In this document: piece after piece, positions 1 to 9,255 of the stretch | Position numbering within the stretch: position 1 is the first letter of the stretch | Layout of the letters: each line of letters begins with the position of its first letter | Assembly: GCA_977006965.1 (NCBI GenBank) | Contig: OZ345352.1 | Coordinates: forward strand, 2,108,001 to 2,172,000 | Direction: 5' to 3' | DNA from: Phymatolithon calcareum | Lineage: Eukaryota > Rhodophyta > Florideophyceae > Hapalidiales | Length of the DNA stretch: 64,000 nt | Position numbers and translations under genes: made by a program | The notes under the pieces: model-generated | Told to the model about the DNA's origin: nothing | What the model saw: the letters and a program-made list of their open reading frames with translations, nothing else | The model's database searches: none

Positions 1-237
1 GAAATGGTTCAACTTTATGCCCTCTTTCTCCCTCGCGTCGGCATCGACGACTGTCGTAATGTGCATCTCGAGAAAAAAGTACCATACGATGATCCCCCAT
101 AGTGCGTGCAAGCTAGATCTTTTCTACCCATGGATGCTTGGTGCTTTGCTATCCAGATTGACAGCCTTGTAGCCCACTTGTCTATCGAAGCAAGACAACG
201 TACTGACTATACTTGCGGCACGTCGAGGCGCTTCTTA
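1..237. other. unassigned sequence at window start
   Basis: I recognise nothing here. No open frame over 60 codons and no repeat shared with the rest of the window was noticed. It borders the family A fragment that follows. Confidence 0.3.
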
Positions 238-722
238 TAATGAAGCAGACTCAAGGAGAACCATTCTGCTTCATGTCTACTTCTAATCCCTGGTGGTTTT
301 AGTCGACAGAGGACTAGCATTCGGCCGCCTCGGCGCTTCGCACACTTTCCGAAGACATCATAGACATTCTTGGAAAATAGCCCTTCTGCAAATTAGATAG
401 TCGAACGCAATCGCTTTGTCATGGACAAGTGGACTCTAAGCTTTTCCCTCCACCTTCTCTGGAGGAGGGTTTTTGCAGCTAGGGCTACGACGATATCAAC
501 GAGCTTTTGCGGGCTTTAACGGAGCTACCAAGGTAGTAGCATCTGAAACGCATCTCCCTTACAGTCTTATGAGTGTTTCTGAGGGCGTTTAATAAATTCA
601 AAATTCAAAAAAAAAAAAAAAATCGCTTTGTCATTGGCGTCACGTGTAGAGCATATTCTCATTCCGGAAAAAGTAGACAATTTCTGAAGCATGTTGCCAG
701 TTCGAATCCTCGAACATTAAGT
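238..722 (-). pseudogene. non-LTR retrotransposon family A, reverse transcriptase C-terminal fragment, split by a family B insertion
   Basis: Read on the minus strand, 300-360 encodes a stretch like DVFGKCAKRRGGRMLVLCRL. This corresponds to the segment just after the polymerase domain in the intact family A frame at 50861-53191 (there KNVFGKYAEHRRDRMRVLCRL-like). Beyond the inserted B element (423-620) the homology resumes with a weak match to the part preceding that segment. The frame is broken by indels and stops, so this is an old 5'- and 3'-truncated remnant. Family membership is seen directly by comparison within the window; function is long lost. Confidence 0.6.
423..620 (+). mobile_element. 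family B non-LTR retrotransposon, 3' end only, poly(A) tail
   Basis: A 198 bp insertion flanked by a perfect 14 bp target-site duplication, AATCGCTTTGTCAT at 409-422 and 621-634. It ends in AAATTC followed by a run of about 14 A. Its body matches the 3' untranslated region of the longer B element at 40734-42276 (shared blocks: AGCTTTTCCCTCC, GTTTTTGCAGCTAGGGC, GAAACGCATCTCCCTT). It carries no coding sequence because of 5' truncation. It sits in a minus-strand family A remnant. Confidence 0.85.
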
Positions 723-726
723 CCGA

Positions 727-1995
727 TCCCACGTAGTTACTGTATACAACTCTCGTTAGCGGAGATGGTCAGATACCTGCTCAAACCATCCTACAACGGC
801 CGGAGACGTGGCTCCTCTTTGACCGCGGAGTCACCGAAGGATCACCCCTGAGCCCCTGCTTGTACAACTTGTTCATGGACACATTCGCGTTAGCAATGAA
901 AAAAGCACCTCGACATATGGCGAAGCACCCTGCGATACTTTTCGCGGACGACGTGCAGCTCCAAGCCGCTAATTCCGATGGTATACAATGGCTTTTGGAT
1001 ACGGCGACGAGCTGGGCCACAGAAAAAGGAATGACATGGAACACTAAGAAAGGAAAAAGCGAAGTGCTTATCTATCCTGGATTATTCAAACGCAAGTTCC
1101 GGCTCTCAGGCTAGGAGCTCCACGAAACCCGCCTACTGGAGTACCTGGGAATCACGATTGACAACGCGGGAGTAACCGACCACGCAACACTAAAGCGCAT
1201 CAACGCGGCGAAGGGAATCATCATGGGACTGAAAGACCTGGGAGTCCAAGCGCAAGGACTAGCTGCTACCAAGAACATAGCAATGTACAAGGCTCTTGTG
1301 CAATGCAGATGAGAGTACGCGATACACCTCACGCCATGGACAAACTCAGTCGAAGCGCAGATTAACCAAGCGGAGGATCTGTTCTACTCTGTTGTCTTCG
1401 GTAACTACGCGAAACGATTGCACGCTCGAATGCGAGCCCTCTGCAGAATTACTCCACCTAAGATAAGAAGAGCGCAACTCGGAGAGCACTTGGCACAGCG
1501 GCTTCTGCGAGGGAAGGACGAAATCGAGAAGGAAGCAAACTGCGCCGGAAAAGAAGGGGACATATAGCAAGTAGAGAGGGAAATCCGCTATCTGCAGGAG
1601 GACGAGCTCCTAAGAGGCAGTACCGAGAGAGACGTACGCGGGTTCGTGACGCAGAAACACGAGAGCCACCGCCGACGGCAGGAATGGATTGAAAAGGAAG
1701 AAGAAAAAGAAAGAAAAATTGCCGTCGATACTAAGGAGAAAGTAAGCCCTGTACTCCAAATTCGATCCAGGAAACACTGACTCCTAGCAGTCAAGTGGTT
1801 CTTTGGCCGCTTCCCACCGCGAAGAGTAGAGCCTTACATTGAACATTTCAACGAGGTCGCGGAAGAGAATCTGAAAACTCTACAACGAAATTTAACAAGT
1901 CCAAGAGCAGAAGAATTTTGGGAAGAAGGGACGAAAACGGCGATTGACAAACTTCTGGCCTTCGAAATCCATATGATAGAAGAAATGATAGTGTA
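727..1995 (+). pseudogene. non-LTR retrotransposon reverse transcriptase (family C), degenerate
   Basis: The plus strand carries, in order: the palm motif region DRGVTEGSPLSPCLYNLFMDTF (position about 820-885, reached only after a frameshift from the preceding AEMVRYLLKPS frame), the catalytic FADDVQL motif near 938-960, WNTKKGKSEVL, and after a stop at about 1112 the EYLGITIDNAGVTD and EYAIHLTPW motifs. Downstream comes a charged C-terminal domain containing AVKWFFGRFPP, a motif shared with families A, B, D and G, ending at a TAA at 1993-1995. At least three in-frame stops and one frameshift make it inactive. The upstream endonuclease and fingers are missing. From 1996 to 2066 there is a short 3' untranslated stretch. 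Confidence 0.8.
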
Positions 1996-2066
1996 ATGTA
2001 ACCTGATTGGGTAATGAGATGGCAGTATGAACGGGAAGCTGCTCTGTTGTGGGTGAATACTGGCGT

Positions 2067-3002
2067 TGAAGAAGAAGAAGTGTAAGTTTTTTATTTAAAA
2101 GTTACCAACGCATCTGCAGACGCTTGGGGCAACTTTGCGAAGGCCATTGGGCCAAAAACAGGGTCTATCGTTCTTGTATGTTAGCGTGGTCGATTTCGAC
2201 ACGATCTGGCGGAAATATCAAAACCTACCTCTGGCTTAGAGCCTCGAGGGGGAAAAATATTCCACTGTCTTGAGTCGCGGGTTTCAGGTTTCGAGAGTGG
2301 CCTTGGCCGCCTGATACATGGCAAGTATTTCGTCGAGTGCCCTCCTTGTAAAATCACTTTCTTCATATGATAGCTTGTCTTTTGATAGGCCTGACTTGAG
2401 ATCTTCGATAGCATCCTTTCCAGTTTGTCCAGTTAGGTCTATGAGCTCGGAGGTGCTCATCGGCGGGAACATTCCAAATGCCCATTTGATGGCCAGGGTC
2501 CTGTACCTCCTTGACTTGAAGCACAAGTGAGGTCGCAGTGTGGTCTTGATACTCGGGATGGGGCGTTTTTTTCCTTCTTCGACTTTCGTGGCAGCTTCCA
2601 GGATCTTTTGTCTTTGATATTGTTTGATGTTTGTGCGAGGCGTAGTTTCATACGCCGCTCTGAAGAGGTGAGGGTTTACTTTGGCGTGGGTTACGTCCAG
2701 ATTTGCGTTTTCGATCTCCTTCGGTTGTCGCACCTGTGTCGGTTTTGACTCAAGATTTTCCGCGTGCCTCATTAGTCTTCGCACAAACAGTCTTGCAAGT
2801 ATATCTCTTCTGTCCTTCGGCTTCACAATACGGCACATCGCTCTGCTTCTATCCGCACTCCTTCTGCCTGGTTTCCCAAATATTTGGCCGAAGAACATCG
2901 ACTCCACCTTCTTGATCTCAAGCTCCACTTTGGGTGTCCATGGTGTCAGATGTACTGCATACTCCCACCTCGACTGTACAAGAGACTTGTACAGCCTGAT
3001 AT
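2067..3002 (-). mobile_element. family D non-LTR retrotransposon, 5'-truncated, (CTT)n tail
   Basis: On the minus strand the element ends at its 3' side in a (CTT)n tract (seen as GAAGAAGAAGAAGTG on plus, from 2067), preceded by an A/T-rich stretch and the family hallmark GCGTCTGCAGATGCGTTGGTAA. The same 3' end recurs at 3159, 4046, 43609 and 48169. The 5' side stops near 3002, where a family E tail of opposite orientation begins. Coding remnant is listed separately. Confidence 0.75.
2284..3002 (-). pseudogene. family D reverse transcriptase C-terminal region
   Basis: About 240 codons stay open from the truncation point to the stop at 2284. The N-terminal part (YIRLYKSLVQSRWEYAVHLTPWTP) is the thumb-adjacent motif found in all reverse transcriptases of this window. 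The middle is charged and helical (about residues 60-160). The C-terminal domain holds LAIKWAFGMFPPMSTSELID, a signature seen in variant form in families B, C and G. The catalytic palm with its FADD motif is lost by 5' truncation, so the product could not reverse transcribe. The open frame of the surviving part suggests it is younger than most neighbours. Codons 5' of about 3002 in this frame come from other sequence. Confidence 0.75.
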
Positions 3003-3061
3003 ACTGGCGTTGAGGGCTTCTAAAGTAAAAACCTGCAATTTCCCCCCCCCCCCTCCCCCCC
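3003..3061 (+). mobile_element. family E non-LTR tail ending in a long C-tract
   Basis: Plus-strand 3' end: GGCGTTGAGGGCTTCTAAAG, then TAAAAACCTGCAATTT followed by about twelve C, a T and seven more C. The same end, on the other strand, occurs at 29242, 39824, 59084 and 60918. There is no A-tail. It abuts the D element on its left. Confidence 0.7.
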
Positions 3062-3075
3062 ACTATACAACTCTC

Positions 3076-3120
3076 ATACTGGCGTTGAGGGCATGTAAAA
3101 TAAAAACATACAATCTCCCC
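3076..3120 (+). mobile_element. 45 bp family E tail insertion with 12 bp target duplication
   Basis: TATACAACTCTC is duplicated perfectly at 3064-3075 and 3121-3132. Between the copies lies only a 45 bp stub: ACTGGCGTTGAGGGC, a TAAAATAAAAA signal, and the end CAATCTCCCC. It is therefore an almost completely 5'-truncated insertion that fixes the 3' terminus of this family at CCCC. Confidence 0.8.
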
Positions 3121-3158
3121 TATACAACTCTCGACTTTATACGGGAAATAAACACGAC

Positions 3159-3240
3159 AAGAAGAAGAAGAAGTGGAGATTTTTATTATAGTGTTACCAA
3201 CGCATCTGCAGACGCTTGGGGCAACACTTCTGATGAGCCA
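3159..3240 (-). mobile_element. family D tail fragment
   Basis: Positions 3162-3215 are the exact reverse complement of the 54 bp D insertion at 48169-48222, including the (CTT)n tail and TAATAAAAATC stretch. The remainder to about 3240 continues the family D 3' region (CCCCAAGCGTCTGCAG on minus). Its 5' boundary is unclear. Confidence 0.7.
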
Positions 3241-3627
3241 CGAGGACTCAACTCAGAGCCCAGAGGCTCCATTTCGCATAAAAACGGCTATAGTCAGCAA
3301 AATTAGAAAACCTACCTCTGATCTCAACGGAGAGATCTCGAGGGGGAAAATCATTTCACTTCAATGGCCACGCAGAGCATCGTATCGTGTGAACGTACGG
3401 AAAGGAAAATTTTATGAAGTCCGAGGTCGTTTCCCGCACCGAAGCAAGTTTACCGACGTCCCGGGTCCGCGTGCCGTGCCGATCTTCAGGACTTACTCTC
3501 GCTCGGCCTGCCCGCCGATCCGCGCGGGGGGGTTACTGACGTCCCCAGTCTTGCGTGCGCCGCAGCGCGATGGGCGAGTTTACCGACGTCCCGGGTCCGA
3601 ATAAACACGACAACTAAAATTCAAAAT
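3241..3627. other. GC-rich unassigned stretch with a 23 bp direct repeat
   Basis: No recognised gene. The motif AGTTTACCGACGTCCCGGGT (plus CCG) occurs at 3447-3469 and 3577-3599. The second copy runs directly into AATAAACACGACAA, an ending also seen at 3143-3157 (AATAAACACGACAAG). It may be the 3' region of a further, unclassified retroelement. Confidence 0.35.
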
Positions 3628-4045
3628 AGATCTGGCCTTCGGCGAGTATGGGAACAGCAAGAAGAGCACCGGATCAGGAAAATTACGTTGGCCAAGAATA
3701 GTATACCGCACCAAGCAGTGAGGATGAAAGAAAGCAGATACAGAAATCTTTGCGCAAGGTGGTTTGTAGGCCATTTTCCGAGAAACCCACTGAAGTTTAT
3801 TGAAGAAATGGGCAGTAAAGGATCATGGGCAGTTAGAACACTCAACAGAATCCTGGAGAAGCCTTCATGGACCCCGGCAGAAGAGATTGACGTGGCTAGA
3901 GCCATTGACGTGATTCTATGTAATTCCGACTAAGGAAGCTGAGAATTTTCAATGCTAATAGAATATGCCAGAAAGGTGCCGAGTTTCCTCCAGTTGGGAC
4001 TCATGGTACCTTCTCAATAATTCCATTTAATTACGACAGAGGAAA
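3628..4045 (+). pseudogene. family G non-LTR retrotransposon 3' fragment with C-terminal coding remnant
   Basis: The frame ending at 3933 encodes NLCARWFVGHFPRNPLKFIE, the family G version of the KW(A/F)FGxFPP C-terminal signature of reverse transcriptases in this window, followed by a short acidic helix and the stop. The 3' untranslated part contains GTTGGGACTCATGGTACC and a TAATTACGA end. A second copy lies at 43195-43608 in the opposite orientation and starts at the same 5' truncation point (GATCTGGCCT). Only the last ~80 codons survive, so it is inert. Confidence 0.65.
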
Positions 4046-5227
4046 GGTAAGTTTATATTTAAAAGTTACCAACGCATCTGCTGACGCTCGGGGCAACTTT
4101 TCTAATGTCAAAAGGTATCTTTTTTGTTGTTGTAGCACAATTCAGTGGATTGCAAAAACCCACGTCGGGTCTCCTTCGAGACCTCGATCGGGAAAATGGC
4201 TCCACTGCCCTGTGGCATGCGGTGATTTCATATTTGCAAGCAGTTCTTACTTGGCGGCAGCCTGTAAAATGGTCAAGAGCTCGTCGAGAGCTCTCTTAGT
4301 CCTTGTGCTGTCCTCTTTGGAGAGTATGTTCTTTGAGAGCACATTTATGACGTCTTCAATAGCACCTTTCCGACATTGGCCGGTGCGCTCGATAAGAGTG
4401 GAGCTACTCATTATTGGGAACATTCCAAATGAACACTTGATGCCAAGTGCTCTGCGTATTCTTGACTTCAAGAGAAGGTGCAGTGGTACTGAAACTTTGG
4501 CGTGGGGTATAGGTCTTTTACTCAAACAGATTCTTACGGACAGCATCCATATCCCAGGGTCTCCAAATACGAATCCAGTGCTCCTCTGTTCTATCAACTC
4601 TCCTCTGCGATTGCGAATTATGGAAGCTAACTGAAAATGTTCGCAAAAAACCCAGATCCACAGGGGCCAAGATTTTGTCCTGAATATCGGGAAGATCAAT
4701 TGCTGACGAGTCTAGGGAGCCCACTATCGAAGTGGTATTGTGCGCCAGAGACATACGATGGAGTTGGCACAGATGCATTTTTAGGATGGACGAAAGTCGC
4801 TTGGTTTGTCAAGTGCTACTTCACTGCGTCCGACCAACCCCGGAGTGAATATTTGGCGACGTCCCAGACCTCGACGGTTAAGCAGGAGTCAAACTCGCAA
4901 CAAAAAGATTAGAATGGAAGACGCTTAGACCCTCAAAGTGCTGCTAGCCCAACAAGGGGAATACGCAAAATGAATTTTTTCCACTTTTCTGCAACCTCTA
5001 CGGCCTCTAGAATCTTGTTTCTTTTGTATTTCTTGATGTTTGTCTTATCTGTCCTTTCATTTGCAGCTTCGCACAGGAAGCCATACACTTTCGTGTTGAC
5101 AGTATCTCTCTCCGCTTCTACAACTTCCTTGTTTTCGAGCTCTTTTGCTAAATCTGCTATCAGCGTGTCGAATCTTCGTATCAATCTCTACAAAAAGAGC
5201 CTTGTGAGGACGTCTCTTCTTCCCTAG
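4046..5227 (-). mobile_element. family D non-LTR copy (locus 1), interrupted, with CTAG at its right edge
   Basis: The minus strand carries the D tail region at 4054-4095 and the C-terminal signature ALGIKCSFGMFPIMSSSTLI near 4400-4450. After an opposite-strand insertion (about 4520-4960) comes the upstream charged segment (RRFDTLIADLAKELENKEVV, ANERTDKTNIKKYKRNKILE; 4933-5184). A paralogous copy with the same inner insertion lies at 43609-44806, so the two loci derive from one duplication. At CTAG (5224-5227) this copy is cut by the piggyBac-like element, whereas the other continues CTAGGGTTGAAGG. Frameshifts and truncation make it non-functional. Confidence 0.7.
4520..4960 (+). pseudogene. 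C-terminal fragment of another retroelement inserted in the family D copy (approximate ends)
   Basis: The plus strand of this segment, its paralogue at about 44115-44545 and the fragment at 33825-34037 share a C-terminal motif of the type CVRPTPxSIFxD...AAVxFA...EWKxL. In the 33.8 kb copy the frame ends cleanly and is followed by an (AATG)n tail. Here the frame is broken by stops. I do not recognise the family; the position of the motif near a simple-repeat tail suggests the 3' end of a non-LTR element. Confidence 0.4.
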
Positions 5228-5362
5228 TGTCTAGTTTACTGAAATTTTCCCTCAATTAAGGGGCACTTTTCTCTCAATTGGGTGAGCGAGAATCATTTAT
5301 CTTTTGCGCATGAAAACTACTCACTATCGAGCAAATCAAAAGCGTCAAGCTCATGGATTTCT

Positions 5363-5566
5363 TCAAGAAGCCGGGATATACTTGTTCGGCCTGGTAGTCT
5401 TCCATAAATCGCTCTTAGCGCCAAACTCAAATCTTGTCATGAAGACGAGTATTCCGAAAAACTTAACCAGTTCTGTCACTGTAGGCTCTTTTCCCCCGAT
5501 TCGTTTCCGCTTCACGGACGTCCATGCAGCTAATTTTCCAAGGTGATCTTGCGGAAACCTGGTCAT
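5363..5566 (-). pseudogene. PB1 transposase remnant (central N-terminal part)
   Basis: 67 codons containing GKLAAWTSVKRKRIGGKEPT and VTELVKFFGILVFMTRFEFG. From memory this matches the segment before the first catalytic aspartate in DDE_Tnp_1_7-type (piggyBac-derived) transposases, where a hydrophobic helix ending in (L/M)xxTRYEFG is followed by DLW.TT..NKYI. The same block is recognisable in PB3 (21149-21430). No catalytic residue can be verified here because downstream parts are out of frame. It is a relic. Confidence 0.6.
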
Positions 5567-5928
5567 AAAGCAATTAGAGGGCGTGTGAAACCCACTATCA
5601 TCATTTTCCGATATGAAATCCCCATTTGGAGTGCGAACTGTCCAGAACTGACGTGGAATTCGTCCCCCAATCGGTTATAGAACTTGTCGCTCGTACTATT
5701 ACACCCTATGAGCAATTACTTTGGGGTTCGCGGTCGGGCGTGATGACATCAATTTCCTCGTGCGACGCCTGGTCCCAAGAGCCCTGCAAGGCGTAGGCGA
5801 GAGAGCCTGGAATAGGGCGTTTGTAGTTTCTGACGTTTAGATCGAAGCTTTTGTTCCCCTTTTGGCAGCTTCTGGTTCCGACTGCCGAGACCAAACTGGC
5901 GTTTAGCAAAGAAGACTGGCGACGACGA

Positions 5929-7057
5929 GGAGGGGGATATATGCCGATTTATTTTAAAAGCTCTCAGAGCCTCAAATTGAGTAACAGGGCAGCTTCTCGC
6001 TGTTTTCGATACTCATTTCTCTAATCTCCTTCTAATATCTCATTAATTCGAATTTCTCTCCCTGGGAGGGCCCGAATAACTCTTTTGCATTCATATTCCG
6101 TTTCTTGGTCCATCTTCATAGACCGCAGTATACTTTGCAACACGATAAGCTCCACCACAGCACCAGTCCCAAAGTATTTCGCCAGAATGGATTTTCTCCA
6201 CCAAGGAACTCTGTTGAAAATGACTCTCAGGCATCTCAACCTCGCAGTTCTGTCCTTTATATATAGCACTCCTGGTAGGTCGTTCGGTACGCCGATCGGG
6301 ATTTTAACTGTCCGACACTCTTCTTCCAACGACCAGACTTTGACTGTTGCTTGTAGGCGTCGCTTTTTTGACACCATACCTTCTTCCGCTTTTTTCAGAG
6401 CTTCTTTAAGGTGTTCCTCTTCCCCGAGATACCCAATGTCCTTTGATACGTCTTCCAGGTCTTCCTATTTTCCCTGGTATTCTTCTGAATGCTACAGGAA
6501 CTTCCTCCGTCTTACCAAGCTTAAGGCAAACCTTTCAGCCTGGTGCATTCTCCTCATCTGTGGGCTGGTGAGACGGCAGAGCACTCGCATTCTCTCCCTT
6601 CGATACTCTGCATATTTTCCGAAATATATCTCTACAAGAGACCTTCTGCTGCTTCAATTGCCGATAGTAGACTTTTCGTGATCGGTGTCAGGTGAATGGC
6701 ATACTCTCATTTGGGGAGAATCAACGACTTGAAAATCCTGATGCACGTGGTTGGTTGTAGTCCTCTGACGTTCAGGCCAATTTGGCGGAGTTTGTGTAGG
6801 CATCCCATCGCATTCCGAACTCTTGAGATTGCTGTATCGTCGGTGACTCCGTTGTTGTTAATACTGATCCCGAGGTAGGACAGTCTCCAGGCTTGGTGCA
6901 GCTCTTTTCCTGCAAGGAAGAATTTCTAATTTGGGACGCCTTTGTACTTAGGGATCTCGCTGTTTCATGGCTTCCTGTTCCATTTTATGGAGTTCTCGTC
7001 TGCCCACTTCGTAGATATGTCCAATAGTTTTTGCAATCCTTTTGCATTCTTTGCCTG
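5929..7057 (-). mobile_element. family A non-LTR insertion inside PB1
   Basis: The minus-strand 3' end is at 5929 on plus (AGGGGGATATATGCCG...), so the element ends in a C-tract. A near-perfect 10 bp target duplication (GCGACGACGA at 5919-5928, GCGACCACGA at 7058-7067, one mismatch) brackets 1129 bp. It is 5'-truncated within the reverse transcriptase palm. The 3' untranslated region has the family hallmark GAGCTTTTAAAATAAAT. Confidence 0.75.
6021..6930 (-). pseudogene. family A reverse transcriptase C-terminal half, degenerate
   Basis: From upstream to downstream on minus it reads: FFLAGKELHQAWRLSYLGI (near 6860-6925), GVTDDTAISRVRNAMGC, ILPKWEYAIHLTPITKSLLS (near 6670-6730), then broken frames. 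The final open part (stop at 6021) includes KAEEGMVSKKRRLQATVKVW, LPGVLYIKDRTARLRCLRVI and ECKRVIRALPGREIRINEIL. All these blocks line up with the intact family A frame at 50861-53191, roughly residues 455-750. Several stops and frameshifts lie between. No catalytic FADD motif is left, so it is inactive. Confidence 0.75.
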
Positions 7058-7827
7058 CGACCACGAATACTGTAAGTCAGATTTTGTGGGACAGAGTTTT
7101 GCGGCCCGGGAGTTGATACAAGCATTTGAGAGGAAGGAGCACCTTCGTCAGCCTTTCCTGCCTTGCCAATAACAATCTTGATTGTCTTAATCATAGTCTT
7201 CTCCGTCGGTTTATGAATCAGGACCCATTTTACGCGAAGCGCCGTGCTTGCGCGACCATTGATTTCATTTAAGAGTGCCTCCAAAACCGTGTCGTTCACT
7301 TTTTTTGACTTGGAAAAGGCTCCGTAGAGCCTGCAACACTCTTCGGGACAGGTCAACGATGTTCCTTAGGGTGTACGGATACGCCGACCACTTGGCGCGG
7401 GTCGTTTTCTCGTAACATGGCAGGTCTGACTGAAAATCGTATTTTTGTTCCTACCGCCGAAGCAAGCGCATTTAAGGTAATAGTTGCGGTACTCCTGAAG
7501 CAGAACACAAGCCCGCCTTTCCAAAGATGGCGCGAACTATCTGTTTCGCATTCTTTTTACATACTTTTTTGACCTTTCAAATCGCCCCTGAATTGAGGTG
7601 GTTAGTAAACTAGACAATAGTGTCTTTGTGACGGGAATTTTCCCTCAATTGAGGGAATGAGAATCAATTATTTTTTGCCAACGAACGCTACGCATTATTA
7701 GGCTCATCCAAGGCATCAATCTAATGGATATGTTCAGCATGCTTAGCAAAACAGTTTCGACCTGCTGAAGTGCCACATATATTGATTGCGTCATTAGTAA
7801 GTCTACTACATTACGAGAACACGAGGG

Positions 7828-8146
7828 CTAATGCCTTGACTTCTCAGACTCTGCAGTTGCTTTGAACTGCTCATCACGCCACTTGTGGCTTACATTTCCA
7901 ATTTCGGAGGAGTTAAGAGGGTTTAAACAACGCCCTTGCAGCAAACATAACTTTTGGAGAACTGAACATCGATGATTATTGCGCGAGGCCGAGTGAATCC
8001 CGGAGGACGAGGCGTCTTGTACCAAAGTATGGCGCCAAAAGACGGCGCAGTATAACTGTACTATGGGCAGTTTCACCTTCTAGAGCGCTTTGCTTCTCGC
8101 ATTCTGTTGTAGTCCCCAGATCAAGATGCAGCTTTATCTCACGTCT
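7828..8146 (-). pseudogene. PB2 transposase remnant, C-terminal side
   Basis: The minus-strand frames read EGETAHSTVILRRLLAPYFG with TRRLVLRDSL, and nearer the stop SHKWRDEQFKATAESEK. I compare the first to the piggyBac-like block in which HGTAVLRRLV.PW.G..R.V..DSYF precedes a catalytic aspartate. Here DSLGLAQ replaces DSYFASV. Two different frames are needed, and the upstream half lies beyond the gypsy insertion. Assignment rests on remembered family pattern and the conserved position relative to the terminal repeats. Confidence 0.5.
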
Positions 8147-8501
8147 TGTGATCGTTTCCCTGTGTCTGTCGACCACTCAGGTCCCTTTTGTGAGAGGGGG
8201 ATATATGCTGATATATTTCAAAAGCTCCCAAAACCTCAAATTTCTATTCTGAGAGTGAAAACTTTATTGTTTGGTTCAGGCAAGGTTGCTACTTACACCA
8301 ATTCGGCAGTGCTTCAATACGTGTATCCACACTTTCCGATTGCCCCAAATAGGAGTACATTGAGGGCCCTATGTGCCCTTCGCAGTGATACCGTTACATG
8401 TTCAAATCTAGCTATTACGCGTAGCCTGATATAGGCACATGCACTTGTTGCAATCAACGCGCCAGGAACACTACCCATGCAGTAAGCGCTATGCGTTTAG
8501 A
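8147..8501 (-). repeat. 3' LTR of the gypsy element (contains a 54 bp insertion)
   Basis: It aligns with 13667-13962 along its whole length (e.g. GTGTCTGTCGAC, TTTATTGTTTGGTTCAGG, GCGTAGCCTGATATAGGCAC). It is 59-60 bp longer because of a non-LTR tail inserted at 8197-8250 with its target duplication. In element orientation it is the downstream LTR. Confidence 0.8.
8197..8250 (-). mobile_element. 54 bp family A tail inserted in the LTR
   Basis: TGAGAG is duplicated at 8191-8196 and 8251-8256. The partner LTR shows the empty site (TTTTGTGAGAGTGATAAC near 13705). The insert consists only of the family A 3' end: GGGGATATATGCTG, the ATTTCAAAAGCTCCC block, and a few bases more. On the minus strand it ends ATATCCCC. 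This gives an exact, empty-site-supported C-ended terminus. Confidence 0.85.
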
Positions 8502-8508
8502 GAGCCCC

Positions 8509-8535
8509 ATAATGTGTACAGCATGTACACATTAT
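8509..8535. repeat. perfect 12 bp-arm hairpin next to the gypsy 3' LTR
   Basis: ATAATGTGTACA, a GCA loop, then TGTACACATTAT. It lies directly inside the LTR end, where the polypurine tract would be expected. Whether it has a role in plus-strand priming or RNA structure is unknown. Confidence 0.6.
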
Positions 8536-8675
8536 TTCAGACCAAAAGCGATTAATGTCGTTTCAGCACACTTTTTCTTTGAGTTTCGGAGAAAATCTAT
8601 TAGTTTTCCGGCTATGTTCTCATACAGGTCATGCAGTTTGTTCCACCTTCAGTCTTGTTTGTCCGGTAGTCCCGT

Positions 8676-9255
8676 TCATTGAACTGGAACAAATATACCG
8701 TCTTTGGCTTCCCCCACGTCCAAACGTTTCTTCACGATATCGTACTTTGCCTCCGAGTGCTCAACATGCTTGAGAAGCTCATCAGATAGCTCTTGTCCAT
8801 CCAAATCCGCGCGATATAAAACCATTCGTGCGGGGTGAACTCTTTGTGTTTTTCTGTCCAGAATGCCAGTCACATCACAGACCTTTTCTGCGATAAATGC
8901 AGACACCCGACGCGGATCGATCCACCGAAACATAATTTTGTGGCCTTTGTCTTGAGCACGTCGTACGAGTACATAGTAATACTGCCGACTACAGATTGGT
9001 TTTCTGGTTGTGGGTTCGGATTTATTTCTTCTATTTCGAGTGACGTTTTCTGCCACGGCCTTGTGTATCTGGTCCAATGTAGATTGCAGCTTGTTGATTT
9101 CGATCAACAGAGCGATTGGAATATGTTCCAACGCTTTCGCCGTTTTAAATGTTCCATCGAGCCTTGGTTTCAGAAGAGCATTTTTAGGCTTCAGTCCTGT
9201 CATGACTTGTACAGGACACCTGTATCCGACTTCTCCGTTGCTACCCTACCTTTTT
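8676..9255 (-). pseudogene. gypsy integrase C-terminal domain and tail
   Basis: 175 codons remain open (stop at 8676). The start MTGLKPKNALLKPRLDG follows the integrase core. A GPY/F-like module contains HKIMFRWIDPRRVSAFIAEKVC, DVTGILDRKTQRVHPARMVLY and a tail EELLKHVEHSE-like (here LSDELLKHVEHSEAKYDIVK). This pattern, including HP.RM.LYRADLDG, is what I remember from oomycete gypsy integrases, which may carry a chromodomain further on; none is recognisable before the stop. It interacts with DNA during integration in active relatives. The frame upstream is shifted relative to the core. Confidence 0.7.

Larger units (their letters stand above)
5228..7616 (-). mobile_element. piggyBac-like DNA transposon PB1, degenerate, with nested non-LTR element
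   Basis: The ends are inverted repeats of at least 13 bp (TGTCTAGTTTACT at 5228 and its complement ending at 7616). The left flank is CTAG; the right flank is ATAG. Just inside the left end are imperfect CCCTCAATT-type subterminal repeats, also present in PB2 and PB3. Minus-strand fragments resemble the piggyBac-like transposase of oomycetes: KLAAWTSVKRKRIGGKEPTV and ELVKFFGILVFMTRFEFGAK near 5380-5540, and an N-terminal segment KINGRA-type with RVKWVL near 7200-7330. A family A retroelement (5929-7057) interrupts it. Transposase is not intact. Confidence 0.75.
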
